Positions 1-9,274 of a DNA stretch of 64,000 bases are shown here, piece after piece. The stretch spans positions 2,480,001 through 2,544,000 of the forward strand of contig NZ_LT907842.1 of NCBI RefSeq assembly GCF_900215245.1. Reading direction: 5' to 3'. Both the position numbers and the translations under genes were made by a program. This DNA comes from Pseudomonas fluorescens. GTDB lineage: Bacteria; Pseudomonadota; Gammaproteobacteria; Pseudomonadales; Pseudomonadaceae. Numbering within the stretch: the first letter of the stretch is position 1; every line of letters starts with the position of its first letter. Below the pieces are notes generated by a model. That model searched no databases and was not told the origin of the DNA. It saw only the letters and a list, made by a program, of their open reading frames with translations.

Positions 1-1
1 A

Positions 2-1123
2 GGTTTTGGCCTGGACCTGCAAGCGTTCTACGGTTTGAAACTGGATTCCGGTGGCGACCTCAATGACAAGGATCACCAGGGCCGCTACCCCGGCAGCATG
101 TTCCCGCTGGATGACGGCAAGTCGGCTGACCAGTTCGGCGTGCTGAGCCCGACATTCAAAATGCGCTTCGCCAAAGATGAATTGCGCCTCGGCACGCTCT
201 ACGGCAACAACCCGGTGCTGGCCAACACCGACGGTCGCTTGTATCAACAGACCAACACCGGTGTGCAACTGGTCTCCAAGGACCTCAGCGACTTCACGTT
301 CACTGGCGGCGATATCTTCAAGACCAAGATCCGCAACGAAACCGGCGATCAGGGGATGATTACCGCAGGTGGCACCAAAGAGAGCGACCGCTTCCTGTTC
401 GGTGGTGCCGATTACACCGGCATACAGAACACCACCGTCAGCCTGTGGTACTCCAACCTTGAGGACTACTACCAGCAGTTTTTCCTCGGCGCCAAGCGTC
501 ATGACGCCTTGTCCGTGGGCGCGATCGACACCGACGTCCGTGTGTTCCGCAGCCTGGGTGTGGGCGCCAACGCCGATGGCGATAAAGACTTTGCCGGCGC
601 AGGCCTCTACGGCGATGGCACCAGCAAAGGCCGCATCAACCAAACCACCGCCAGTTTGCTTGAGAGCTACAGCCTGGACGGCCACACCGTTGGCCTCGGT
701 ATCCAGAAAAACAGCGGCGACAGCGACTTCCCCTACCTCGACTCCGGCCTGAACAGCGGTGACGCGCGCCAAGGCCCAGGCTCAGGTGCCGACACCCCGG
801 CGCTGACCAACATGCAGTTGAACAAATTCCAGCACGCCGGCGAACGCACGTGGCTGGCCCAATACAAATATGACTTCGGTAAGCTCGGCCTCAACGGCCT
901 GACCTTTTCCGCCGCTTACGCCCATGGCGATGACATCCGCACGGCACAGGGCGATACCAGCGAATGGGAACGCAACATTGCCGTGGCTTACCAAGTACCC
1001 ACCGGCACCCTCAAAGGCCTGGGCGTTACCTGGAAAAACGCACATGCGAGCCCGGACATTACCGGCGCCACCGTACAAGATGAAAACCGCTTCTATGTCA
1101 GCTATGTCGTTCCACTCTGGTAG
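2..1123 (+). CDS. OprD-family outer membrane porin, 5'-truncated by the window edge
   Basis: C-terminal part of an OprD-type porin, an outer-membrane beta-barrel for uptake of small organic substrates. The frame is already open at base 2 and no credible start lies in the window; about 373 residues are present. Alternating aromatic and polar strands, repeated Gly/Asp-rich turns and the terminal aromatic strand ending in PLW are typical of the family, and the WYSNLEDYYQQ-type strand is OprD-like. The substrate cannot be told from this part. A strong hairpin terminator follows 50 bp downstream, so the gene ends its transcript. A second, complete OprD paralogue lies at 44 kb. Confidence 0.9.
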   Translation, partial: GFGLDLQAFYGLKLDSGGDLNDKDHQGRYPGSMFPLDDGKSADQFGVLSPTFKMRFAKDELRLGTLYGNNPVLANTDGRLYQQTNTGVQLVSKDLSDFTFTGGDIFKTKIRNETGDQGMITAGGTKESDRFLFGGADYTGIQNTTVSLWYSNLEDYYQQFFLGAKRHDALSVGAIDTDVRVFRSLGVGANADGDKDFAGAGLYGDGTSKGRINQTTASLLESYSLDGHTVGLGIQKNSGDSDFPYLDSGLNSGDARQGPGSGADTPALTNMQLNKFQHAGERTWLAQYKYDFGKLGLNGLTFSAAYAHGDDIRTAQGDTSEWERNIAVAYQVPTGTLKGLGVTWKNAHASPDITGATVQDENRFYVSYVVPLW

Positions 1124-1172
1124 GAAATTGCTGTAAAACGAAAGGGCAGACTTAAGCGATTCAGCCGCTTAA

Positions 1173-1210
1173 AAGGCCTGGGAATAGCGTTATTCCCGGG
1201 CCTTATTTGC
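1173..1210 (+). terminator. Rho-independent terminator after the OprD-type porin
   Basis: Fourteen-base arms (1173-1186 and 1191-1204) form a strong stem with a GCGT loop, followed by a short T-rich tail. It sits 50 bp after the porin stop codon and just before the next gene's leader. Confidence 0.75.
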
Positions 1211-1232
1211 CCCAAGTTCAAGAGAGGATTCG

Positions 1233-2270
1233 ATGACTTATATTGCTGCCGAAAACCGCTATGAATCTATTCCGTATCGCCGCGTAGGCCGCAGTGGACT
1301 GGTGCTGCCGGCACTCTCCCTGGGCCTGTGGCACAACTTTGGCGACAGCACCCCGATCGACACCCAGCGCGCCTTGCTGCGTACCGCGTTCGACCTGGGT
1401 ATCAACCACTTTGACCTGGCCAACAACTACGGCCCGCCCTATGGCAGCGCCGAGATCAACTTCGGCCGCTTGCTGCGCGAAGACTTCAAGCATTACCGCG
1501 ACGAACTGATCATCTCCAGCAAAGCCGGTTGGGACATGTGGCCCGGCCCCTACGGCCAGGGCGGCGGCTCGCGCAAATACGTGCTGGCGAGCCTGGACCA
1601 GAGCCTGCAACGCCTGGGCGTTGACTACGTGGATATTTTTTACTCGCACCGTTTCGACGCCGACACCCCGTTGGAAGAAACCGCCAGCGCTTTGGCCACG
1701 GCCGTGCAACAAGGCAAGGCGTTGTACATCGGTATCTCGTCTTATTCCGGCGTGAAAACCCGCGAAATGGCGGCGTTGCTCAAGGAGTGGAAAGTACCGT
1801 TGCTGATCCACCAGCCGGCGTACAACCTGCTCAACCGCTGGGTCGAAAAAGACCTGCTGGACACCACCGAGGAACTCGGTGCCGGGGTGATTGCATTCAC
1901 GCCGCTGGCCCAGGGTTTGCTGACCGACAAGTACCTCAACGGCGTACCGGCCGATGCGCGGGTCAACCGTCCAGGTGGCGGATCGTTGCAGGCCAAGCAC
2001 TTGTCCGAGGCCAACATCGCCCATGTGCGCGGGTTGAATGAAATCGCCAAGCGCCGTGGCCAGAGCCTGGCGCAACTGGCCCTGGCCTGGACCCTACGTG
2101 ACCCACGGGTGACCAGTGCCTTGATTGGTGCGAGCCGACCGGAGCAGATCATTGAAAACGTCGGTGCGTTGAAGAACCTGAACTTCAGTGCAGAAGAATT
2201 GGCGGAGATTGATCGGTTTGCGCAGGAAGGCGGGATCAACCTGTGGGAGAAACCGTCCACTGCTGAATAA
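1233..2270 (+). CDS. Aldo/keto reductase, L-glyceraldehyde-3-phosphate reductase (YghZ) type
   Basis: 345-residue NADPH-dependent aldo/keto reductase. The expected catalytic tetrad is visible: Asp61 and Tyr66 in the FDLANNYGPPYG segment, Lys97 in SSKAGWDMW and His139 in YSHRFD. The long match to the YghZ/Gpr branch, including the WPGPYG and GGGSRKY stretches, suggests reduction of L-glyceraldehyde 3-phosphate or methylglyoxal-type aldehydes in the cytoplasm. An AGAGAGG ribosome site lies just before the ATG. The gene stands alone between the porin terminator and the REP array. The exact physiological substrate is inferred from family membership only. Confidence 0.88.
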   Translation: MTYIAAENRYESIPYRRVGRSGLVLPALSLGLWHNFGDSTPIDTQRALLRTAFDLGINHFDLANNYGPPYGSAEINFGRLLREDFKHYRDELIISSKAGWDMWPGPYGQGGGSRKYVLASLDQSLQRLGVDYVDIFYSHRFDADTPLEETASALATAVQQGKALYIGISSYSGVKTREMAALLKEWKVPLLIHQPAYNLLNRWVEKDLLDTTEELGAGVIAFTPLAQGLLTDKYLNGVPADARVNRPGGGSLQAKHLSEANIAHVRGLNEIAKRRGQSLAQLALAWTLRDPRVTSALIGASRPEQIIENVGALKNLNFSAEELAEIDRFAQEGGINLWEKPSTAE

Positions 2271-2293
2271 GCTGGCACAACCCGGTCAAAAAT

Positions 2294-3345
2294 GTGCGAG
2301 CGGGCTTGCTCGCGACGGCGGTGGATCAGTCGATGAATTTGTTGGCTGACACTGCGCTTTCGCGAGCAAGCCCGCTCCCACAGTTTGATCTTCAGTGTGG
2401 CCAATTCACTCGTTGGTACGCGGTCAATGTGGGAGCCGGGCTTGCTCGCGACGGCGGTGAGGCAGTCGATGAATTTGTTGGCTGACACTGCGCTTCCGCG
2501 AGCAAGCCTGCTCCCACAGTTTGATCTTCAGTGTGGCCAATTCACTCGTTGGTACGCGGTCAATGTGGGAGGCGGGCTTGCCCGCGATGGCGGTGAGGCA
2601 GTCGATGAATCTGTTGGCTGACACTGCGCTTTCGCGAGGAAGCCCGCTCCCACAGTTTGATCTTCAGTGGGGTCAATTCACTCGTTGGTACGCGGTCAAT
2701 GTGGGAGCCGGGCTTGCTCGCGACGGCGGTGAGGCAGTCGATGAATTTGTTGGCTGACACTGCGCTTTCGCGAGCAAGCCCGCTCCCACAGTTTGATCTT
2801 CAGTGTGGCCAATTCACTCGTTGGTACGCGGTCAATGTGGGAGCCGGGCTTGCCCGCGATGGCGGTGAGGCAGTCGATGAATTTGTTGGCTGACACTGCG
2901 CATTCGCGAGCAAGCCCGCTCCCACAGTTTGATCTTCAGTGTGGCCAATTCACTCGTTGGTACGCGGTCAATGTGGGAGCCGGGCTTGCCCGCGACGGCG
3001 GTGAATCAGTCGATGAATCTGTTGGCTGACACTGCGCTTTCGCGAGCAAGCCCGCTCCCACAGTTTGATCTTCAGTGTGGCAAATTCACCCGCTGGTACG
3101 CTGTCAATGTGGGAGCCGGGCTTGCTCGCGATGGCGGTGAGGCAGTCGATGAATTTGTTGGCTGACACTGCGCTTTCGCGAGCAAGCCCGCTCCCACAGT
3201 TTGATCTTCAGTCTGGCCAATTCACTCGTTGGTACGCGGCCAATGTGGGAGCCGGGCTTGCTCGCGACGGCGGTGAGGCAGTCGATGAATTTGTTGGCTG
3301 ACACTGCGCTTTCGCGAGCAAGCCCGCTCCCACAGTTTGATCTTC
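2294..3345. repeat. Tandem array of eight REP doublets (REPINs), 136-bp period
   Basis: Each unit holds two inverted REP sequences (GTGGGAGC..GGGCTTGC..CGCGA, then its inverse about 50 bp later) plus a 46-bp linker that is also conserved. Units begin at 2294, 2429, 2565, 2701, 2837, 2973, 3109 and 3245. All steps are 136 bp except the first (135), because copy 1 lacks one C. Copies differ by only a few scattered bases, for example CTCGCGA versus CCCGCGA. The array fills the gap between the aldo/keto reductase and the convergent tau operon. Open frames inside it are repeat artefacts. Confidence 0.95.
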
Positions 3346-3369
3346 ATTGATGCAGAGGTTGTGCCTGGC

Positions 3370-4206
3370 TTAGAAGGGCACGTCGCCCAGAATCGTGGCG
3401 CGATGCATCACCCGCCGCTGCGGCCGGTAGTCATCCACCGCGTAATGCTGGGTCACGCGGTTATCCCAGAACGCCACGTCATTCTCCTGCCAGCGCCAGC
3501 GAATGGTGAATTCCGGCCGTGTTGCGTGGGCGAACAGCAGTTTCAACATTGCCTCGCTTTCAGCCGGCTCCAGCTCGTTGATTCTGGTGGTGAAGCCATC
3601 ACTGACAAACAGCGACTTACGCCCGCTCACCGGGTGTGTACGCACCACCGGGTGCGACAGAGGCGGGTTCTTCTTGCGGGTTTCTTCCCAACGCGCGAAG
3701 TCTTCGGCCGTATTACCAAAACGCTCCAGCGGGAAGGATTTAGTGAAATCGTGAGTCGCCGTCAGGCCATCGAGCAGGCGCTTGAGCGGCGCCGACAACG
3801 CCTCGTACGCCGCAATGCCGCTGGCCCATAACGTGTCGCCGCCGAACGCCGGCAGCCGCTTGGCGCTGAGCACTGCACCGAGTGCAGGCGTCGGCAGGAA
3901 GGTCACGTCGGTGTGCCACACCGCGTTATCACGCACATCGGTCACCGCGGTGTCGAGGATCAGCACTTCCGGCTGTTCCGGCACGTTGGGGTAGATCGGG
4001 TGAATATGCAGGTCACCAAAATGGGCCGCAAAGCGTGCCTGTTGCTGCGGCGTGATGGCTTGGCCGCGGAAGAACAGCACCGAGTGGGTAAGCAACGCCT
4101 GTTCGATGGCGTTGCGTTGTCCCGGGCTCAGCGGCTGGGTGATATCGACGCCGCTGATCTGGGCGCCCAGGGCGGTGCTTAATGGCGTAACGGTCAGGCT
4201 GCTCAT
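3370..4206 (-). CDS. tauD: Taurine dioxygenase TauD
   Basis: 278-residue Fe(II)/2-oxoglutarate-dependent dioxygenase that oxidises taurine, releasing sulfite and aminoacetaldehyde so that sulfur can be used under sulfate limitation. The iron triad is visible as His98 and Asp100 (WHTDVTF) with the distal His254 ([14 protein letters not shown]). This spacing matches the E. coli enzyme. The start was set at the [10 protein letters not shown] methionine rather than an upstream in-frame codon inside the tauC end. It is last in tauABCD, 11 bp after tauC, and its 3' end abuts the REP array. Confidence 0.93.
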   Translation of the reverse strand: MSSLTVTPLSTALGAQISGVDITQPLSPGQRNAIEQALLTHSVLFFRGQAITPQQQARFAAHFGDLHIHPIYPNVPEQPEVLILDTAVTDVRDNAVWHTDVTFLPTPALGAVLSAKRLPAFGGDTLWASGIAAYEALSAPLKRLLDGLTATHDFTKSFPLERFGNTAEDFARWEETRKKNPPLSHPVVRTHPVSGRKSLFVSDGFTTRINELEPAESEAMLKLLFAHATRPEFTIRWRWQENDVAFWDNRVTQHYAVDDYRPQRRVMHRATILGDVPF

Positions 4207-4217
4207 GCTGTTCTCAC

Positions 4218-5054
4218 TTAGTGTGCCTGGCCATGCCAAGGCACCCATTTGCGTTGCAGGGCACGCAGGCCCATTTCCATGGCGAAGGCGATCAGGGCGA
4301 TTACCAGAATCCCCAGCACCACCACGTCAGTGACCAGGAACTGCGCTGCCGACTGCACCATAAAGCCCAGGCCGCTGGTGGCGGCGATCAACTCGGCGGC
4401 GACCAGCGTCGACCAACCCACACCCAGGCCGATGCGCACACCGGTGAGGATGTCGGGCAGGGCGCTCGGCAGGATCACATGGCGAATCAACTGGGCACGG
4501 CTCGCACCCAAAGACTGCGCGGCACGCAGCTTGGCCGGGTCGACCGTGCGTACGCCGGTCGCGGTGGCGATGGCGATGGGCGCGAAAATCGCCAGGTAAA
4601 TCAGCAGCACCTTGGACAGTTCGCCGATGCCGCACCAGATCACAATCAACGGCAGGTAGGCCAACGGCGGAATCGGCCGGTAGAACTCGATCAGCGGGTC
4701 GAGAATGCCGCGGGCAATACGGTTGGCGCCGATGGCAATGCCGACCGGCACGGCAGTCAACACTGCAAAGCCCAAGCCCAGGCCGATACGGCTCAAGCTC
4801 GCACCCAGGTGCTGCCACAAGGTGGCGTCCATGTAGCCCGTGGTCGCCAGCAGCCAGCCTTTTTGCAACACGGCAGACGGTGGCGGCAGGAACAAGGGCT
4901 CGATCAAACCGGTCGCGGTCACGGCCCACCAGATCGCCAGCAAGGCGACCAGCGTCAGCCCGCTGATCCAACGTGTGCTCAGCCTGCGGCGTAGCGGGGT
5001 AGGCGCGAGAGCCACGGGCTTGGCAGCCGTGGCGGGGAGTTCATAGCTGCTCAT
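4218..5054 (-). CDS. tauC: Taurine ABC transporter permease TauC
   Basis: 278-residue inner-membrane permease of the taurine importer. Several hydrophobic segments are visible, the first around residues 30-50 after a Pro/Arg-rich cytoplasmic N-terminus. The BPD-type EAA loop region (around [15 protein letters not shown]) contacts the ATPase. The chosen ATG overlaps the tauB stop codon as ATGA, which implies translational coupling; a GTG two codons upstream is the alternative. It forms one transporter with TauA and TauB. Confidence 0.92.
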   Translation of the reverse strand: MSSYELPATAAKPVALAPTPLRRRLSTRWISGLTLVALLAIWWAVTATGLIEPLFLPPPSAVLQKGWLLATTGYMDATLWQHLGASLSRIGLGLGFAVLTAVPVGIAIGANRIARGILDPLIEFYRPIPPLAYLPLIVIWCGIGELSKVLLIYLAIFAPIAIATATGVRTVDPAKLRAAQSLGASRAQLIRHVILPSALPDILTGVRIGLGVGWSTLVAAELIAATSGLGFMVQSAAQFLVTDVVVLGILVIALIAFAMEMGLRALQRKWVPWHGQAH

Positions 5055-5830
5055 GCGCACACCTGCCGTTGGGAGAACACCTTGCCCAGCACGTGCTCAC
5101 GGGTTTCGATAAAGCGTGGGTCGGACTTGATCGCCCGGGCCGATTCACCGGCGGCGTAGCGTTGGCCGAAGTCCAGGTGCAGGCGTTCGACGATCTGGCC
5201 CGGGTTGGGCGCCAACAGGATCAAATCGGTGGCGAGAAAGACCGCTTCTTCGATGTCGTGAGTAATCAGGAATACCGGTTTGGCCGTGCGCCGCCAGACT
5301 TGCAGCAGCAACTCCTGCATCTGTTCGCGCGTGAAGGCATCCAGCGCGCCGAAGGGTTCATCCATCAGCAACACGCGAGGGTCGGCCGCCAGGGCACGGG
5401 CCAGGCCCACACGCTGCTTCTGGCCACCGGAGAGTTGCCAGATGCGGCGGCTGTCGAAACCGGCCAGGTCGACCAGGGCGAGCATTTCCCGGGCGCGCAC
5501 TTCACGTTGCGCCTTGGGTACGCCGGCCAGTTCGAGGCCGAAGCCGACGTTGGCCAGCACGTCTTGCCAGGGCAGCAGGGCGTCGTCCTGGAACACCACG
5601 CCACGTTCGGCACTGGGGCCTTTGACGGGCACGCCATCGAGGGTGATGCGCCCGGCAGAGGGCTCGACGAAACCGGCAATCAGGTTCAACAGCGAGGTCT
5701 TGCCACTGCCGGACGGCCCGAGAGCCACCAGCAATTGCTGGGGCCCCAGGTCGAGTGAAATGTCAGACAGTACCGGTTCTGTGGCGCCTGGGTACTGTGC
5801 GCTGATGCGCTCCAGTTGTAGCAAGGCCAT
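5051..5830 (-). CDS. tauB: Taurine ABC transporter ATP-binding protein TauB
   Basis: 259-residue ABC ATPase that drives taurine import. Walker A is GPSGSGKT (38-45), the ABC signature LSGGQ is at 133-137, and Walker B with the catalytic glutamate is LLMDEPFG (154-161). A GGGAG ribosome site precedes the ATG. The gene starts 17 bp after the tauA stop and its end overlaps the tauC start. TauB and SsuB are close relatives; the adjacent tauD favours taurine over general alkanesulfonates. Confidence 0.93.
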   Translation of the reverse strand: MALLQLERISAQYPGATEPVLSDISLDLGPQQLLVALGPSGSGKTSLLNLIAGFVEPSAGRITLDGVPVKGPSAERGVVFQDDALLPWQDVLANVGFGLELAGVPKAQREVRAREMLALVDLAGFDSRRIWQLSGGQKQRVGLARALAADPRVLLMDEPFGALDAFTREQMQELLLQVWRRTAKPVFLITHDIEEAVFLATDLILLAPNPGQIVERLHLDFGQRYAAGESARAIKSDPRFIETREHVLGKVFSQRQVCA

Positions 5831-5847
5831 CGCAATGAACTCCCGAA

Positions 5848-6825
5848 TCAGTGGGTGATGAACTGGGCGCTGATGTAAGGCGCGTAGTCCGGCAGCACGG
5901 CGTCGACCTTGCCTTGTTCCTTGAGGAACGCGGCGGTATCCGTCACGGCTTTGGTGGTCGGTGCGCCCAGCAGCGTCACTTGGTCAGCGGCCAGTGGGTA
6001 AACATTGCCTTGCAGCAGCAGTGGGATATCGCTGGCCTTGGCGCCGGAGAGCTTCACCAGTTTGTCGACGTTGCTTTGGTCGGCGAGCCAGGCTTGTGGG
6101 TCTTTGCGGTACGCGGCGTAGGCATCCAGCGTGACGTTGGCGAAGGCGCTGACGATTTCCGGGTGTTTTTCGGCGAAGTCTTTACGCACGATCCACGCAT
6201 CGAAAGTCGGCGCGCCGAACTTGGCCAGTTCGCCGGAAGTGATCAGTACCTTGCCGTTTTCCTTGGCCACACCCAGGGCGGGGTCCCAAACGTAGGTCGC
6301 ATCGATATCACCGCGCTTCCAGGCGGCGATGATCGCCGGTGGCGCGAGGTTGAGGATGGTGACTTTCGACGGGTCGATGTTCCAGTGCTTGAGCGCGGCC
6401 AACAGGCTGTAGTGGCCGGTGGATACGAACGGCACGGCGATTTTTTTGCCGACCAGGTCCTGCGGGCTATTGATCCCCGAACCATTGCGCGCCACCAGGG
6501 CTTCGGCGCCACCGATCTGGGTGGCGATGAGGAAGGTTTCCACCGGTACTTTGCGGGTGACGGCAGCGGTCAGCGGGCTGGAACCGAGGTAGCCGATCTG
6601 CACGTCGCCGGAGGCGATGGCGGCGATGATGTCGGCGCCATTGTCGAATTTGCGCCAGTCGATCTTGGCGTGGGTGGCTTTTTCATACGCGCCATCGGCC
6701 TGGGCGACTTTGGCCGGGTCCACGGTGGTCTGGTAAGCGATGGTCACATCCGCCGCCTGGGCGAACAGGCTGGCACCGGCCAGGGACAACGCCGCCAGGA
6801 GGCGGAGAGGGACATGCAGTTTCAA
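5848..6825 (-). CDS. tauA: Taurine ABC transporter periplasmic binding protein TauA
   Basis: 325-residue periplasmic solute-binding protein of the TauA/SsuA family. It has a signal peptide ([18 protein letters not shown]) and the family core [17 protein letters not shown]. The start is placed at a TTG (6825-6823) because AGGAG lies seven bases upstream; an earlier in-frame TTG at 6840 would include the ribosome site itself. It is first in tauABCD. The AT-rich leader with a small inverted repeat probably carries the sulfur-starvation (CysB/Cbl-type) control region, which is inferred from family knowledge. Confidence 0.92.
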   Translation of the reverse strand: MKLHVPLRLLAALSLAGASLFAQAADVTIAYQTTVDPAKVAQADGAYEKATHAKIDWRKFDNGADIIAAIASGDVQIGYLGSSPLTAAVTRKVPVETFLIATQIGGAEALVARNGSGINSPQDLVGKKIAVPFVSTGHYSLLAALKHWNIDPSKVTILNLAPPAIIAAWKRGDIDATYVWDPALGVAKENGKVLITSGELAKFGAPTFDAWIVRKDFAEKHPEIVSAFANVTLDAYAAYRKDPQAWLADQSNVDKLVKLSGAKASDIPLLLQGNVYPLAADQVTLLGAPTTKAVTDTAAFLKEQGKVDAVLPDYAPYISAQFITH

Positions 6826-6962
6826 GGGGAAGCTCCTCAATCAGGCGGCCGAGGGTCGGCGTGTGAGGAGACTAAATGATCTAAGAATCCGAAAATAAAT
6901 AACATTTTCGAATTAGCTTATGAGGAGAAAGGTGAAAGCCGGTCTTCAGTCAAAGGAGGGCA
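6826..6962 (-). promoter_or_regulatory. tau operon leader with an AT-rich inverted repeat
   Basis: An AT-rich stretch within GC-rich DNA upstream of tauA. It contains a perfect 7-bp inverted repeat, CGAAAAT (6890-6896) and ATTTTCG (6904-6910), with a 7-bp spacer. Position and base composition fit an activator or promoter region. Family knowledge points to CysB/Cbl control of tau genes, but no consensus site was verified. Confidence 0.4.
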
Positions 6963-7051
6963 AATGTGCGAGGGGGCTTGCGCCCGATGGCGGTGGGCCA
7001 GTCAATGAGAGGTGACTGACGAATTCGCTATCGGGAGCAAGCCCCCTCCCC
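6963..7051. repeat. REP doublet (variant with GGGGGCTTGC core)
   Basis: Two inverted REP-like palindromes (GGGGGCTTGC near 6971 and GCAAGCCCCC near 7038) separated by about 55 bp. The core differs from the other REPs in the window, which read GCGGGCTTGC, so it may be a different REP subgroup. It lies between gshA and the tau operon. Confidence 0.75.
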
Positions 7052-7089
7052 TATAAAGCCCATTCCCATTAGGGATTGAGCGCGGCTTT

Positions 7090-8673
7090 TTAGTTGCTGA
7101 TCGCCAGAATGCTCGCCTGGTACGAGCCGACAAACACATCAAAATCGCCCACTTCGTTCTGCTCCAGCTCCGCCTGTTGCGCCAGCGACGTGCGCGCCAG
7201 TTCTTCAAAGCGCGCCTGCTCGGCTGCCGGCAGCGGCTCTTTACGGAAATGCTCGGCATGCACCTCGCTTTGGTGCAGGGAGAACTGCGCAAAGCTCTCT
7301 TTGCGCTCGGCCATCGCCGCCAGCACTTGGGCCGAGGGCGTCAGAGAAGGGTCTTTGACCTTCGCCAATTGAGCGTCCAGTGCCTGGCTGTGTTCCTGGA
7401 TACCGTGGCTCTCGTCAAGCAACGCGGCCAACGGCGCAATCTGCTCCAGCAGCTCCGTGGCCCATTCCTTCATGTCCACGGGCTGGCCGTCACGCTGCAA
7501 CTGCAGGCCTGGGCGGCGACCTTCCTTGACCACACTGAGGAAGTTGGAGGTGGCATTACCGCACTCGTTGTTGGCGAACAGCGGGCTGTCGTTCAACGCG
7601 CAGTACAGCAGGAACGCGTCGAGGAAACGCGACTCCGGCAGGTCGATACCCATCGGCAGGAACGGGTTGATGTCCAGGCAACGCACTTCGATGTACTGAA
7701 TGCCACGGGCCATCAGTGCCTGGATCGGCCGTTCGCCGGTGTAGGTGACGCGCTTGGGGCGAATGTTGGAGTAGTACTCGTTTTCGATCTGCAGGATGTT
7801 GGTGTTGAGCTGAACCCACTCACCATCCTTATGGGTGCCGACTTCGACGTAAGGTGCGTAGGGCGTTGCCACTGCTTCACGCAGGCTGTCGGTGTAGCTG
7901 CTCAGATCGTTGTAGCACGGCGTCAGGCCCGCCTGAGCGTTGCTCTGGTAACCCAGGTCGCTCATGCGCAGGCTGGTGGCGTAGGGCAGGTACAGCGTGT
8001 CGGCGTCCAACACTTCCAACTGGTGCGAGCGACCGCGCAGGAAGCCGGCGTCCAGCGCCGGTGAGGCACCAAACAGGTACATCAACAGCCAGCTGTAGCG
8101 ACGGAAGTTACGGATCAGCGCGATATAGGCGGTGGACTGGTAGTCGCGGTCGGTGCCGACGAAACCTTCGGTTTCCTTGAGCAACGGCCACAACTGTTCC
8201 GGCAGCGAGAAGTTGTAGTGGATGCCGGCGATGCACTGCATGGTCTTGCCGTAGCGCAGGGCCAGGCCCTTGCGGTACACGTACTTGAGCTGGCCGATAT
8301 TCGAGGTGCCGTAGTAGGCAATCGGAATATCTTCCTCGGCCGGCAACGGGCACGGCATCGAAGGGCTCCACAGGTACTCGTTGCCGAGTTTGCTGTAGGC
8401 AAAACGATGGATCTTGTCCAGGCTGCTCAGGGTATCGGCCGGGTTGGGCAGGGCGGGAGTGATGAACTCCAGCAGCGACTCCGAGTAGTCGGTGGTGATC
8501 AATTCGTTGGTCAACGCAGCGCCCAGGGCTTCAGGGTGCGGCGTTTGTGCCAGGCGACCCTCATCTGTGACGCGCAGGCATTCGCGCTCGATGCCGTGCA
8601 AGCACTGCTCTAGCAGGGAGAGGTGTTCGCGCTTGCCGAGCAAGGCCAGGCGGCGGTTGAGAAGTTCGCTCAA
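7090..8673 (-). CDS. gshA: Glutamate-cysteine ligase GshA
   Basis: 527-residue class I (proteobacterial) glutamate-cysteine ligase, catalysing the ATP-dependent first and rate-limiting step of glutathione synthesis in the cytoplasm. Recognised from full-length similarity, including [10 protein letters not shown] near the N-terminus, [11 protein letters not shown] and [17 protein letters not shown]. The start is placed at TTG (8673-8671): AAGGA lies seven bases upstream, and the longer frame beginning with GTG at 8688 would read through that ribosome site. Monocistronic; a 214-bp leader separates it from the divergent side of the thioesterase end. Confidence 0.94.
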   Translation of the reverse strand: MSELLNRRLALLGKREHLSLLEQCLHGIERECLRVTDEGRLAQTPHPEALGAALTNELITTDYSESLLEFITPALPNPADTLSSLDKIHRFAYSKLGNEYLWSPSMPCPLPAEEDIPIAYYGTSNIGQLKYVYRKGLALRYGKTMQCIAGIHYNFSLPEQLWPLLKETEGFVGTDRDYQSTAYIALIRNFRRYSWLLMYLFGASPALDAGFLRGRSHQLEVLDADTLYLPYATSLRMSDLGYQSNAQAGLTPCYNDLSSYTDSLREAVATPYAPYVEVGTHKDGEWVQLNTNILQIENEYYSNIRPKRVTYTGERPIQALMARGIQYIEVRCLDINPFLPMGIDLPESRFLDAFLLYCALNDSPLFANNECGNATSNFLSVVKEGRRPGLQLQRDGQPVDMKEWATELLEQIAPLAALLDESHGIQEHSQALDAQLAKVKDPSLTPSAQVLAAMAERKESFAQFSLHQSEVHAEHFRKEPLPAAEQARFEELARTSLAQQAELEQNEVGDFDVFVGSYQASILAISN

Positions 8674-8887
8674 GTTGGATTCCTTCACGCGTCAGTCGCC
8701 CCAATATGGGGGTGGGCAGGACGGTCTACAAGGGTGAAGTTAAAACTGGCGTTATCGCCTGGTTTTGAGTCGATTTGACCCGCTTTGAAAAAGCCTACTT
8801 CACTCCATGAATTGGGCTATAGCGCAGCAAGAAAATTCCGACGATGTTGTCGCAGCGCCGAAATTAACTCAAATCGAGGGCGGGGAG

Positions 8888-9274
8888 CTATAGGACAGCG
8901 AAGGTGCCTTGTGCTTTTGCGACCAGTTTGTCGTCCTGGTACACATCCGCCTCGACCACCAACGTGCGTCGACCGGCGTGAATCACCCGGCTGGTGCACA
9001 CCACGTCGCCGTCAGACACGGCGCGGATGTAGTTGATTTTGCATTCGATGGTTGCACTCTGCTGATCGAAACCATGGGAACTGGAGCAGGCCAGCCCCAT
9101 GGTGATATCGACCAAACTGAAAATCGCCCCGCCATGGAGCTTGCCCGCGCGGTTGCGCAGGTGCGGCTCCAGGGTCAGGGCCACCTCGGCAACGCCTTCT
9201 TCAAGGCGTTGCAGGTGGCAGCCGATCAGCTCACTGAAGGCGCTCTGGGTCAAACCGGCTGGAATTTCCATCAA
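8888..9274 (-). CDS. PaaI-family hotdog thioesterase
   Basis: 128-residue single-domain hotdog thioesterase of the PaaI/YdiI type, hydrolysing acyl- or aryl-CoA esters. The [17 protein letters not shown] stretch is the catalytic-loop signature of the group. The ATG overlaps the tex stop codon (TGATG), so it is translated from the tex transcript. The CoA substrate is unknown. The same tex-thioesterase linkage is familiar in Pseudomonas. Confidence 0.85.
   Translation of the reverse strand: MMEIPAGLTQSAFSELIGCHLQRLEEGVAEVALTLEPHLRNRAGKLHGGAIFSLVDITMGLACSSSHGFDQQSATIECKINYIRAVSDGDVVCTSRVIHAGRRTLVVEADVYQDDKLVAKAQGTFAVL

Noticed and set aside
2294..3345. CRISPR-like appearance of the regular array and 78-codon open frames in it
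   Set aside because: Units are 136 bp with conserved linkers, not short repeats with unique spacers, and no cas genes are present. The frames are repeat artefacts without ribosome sites.
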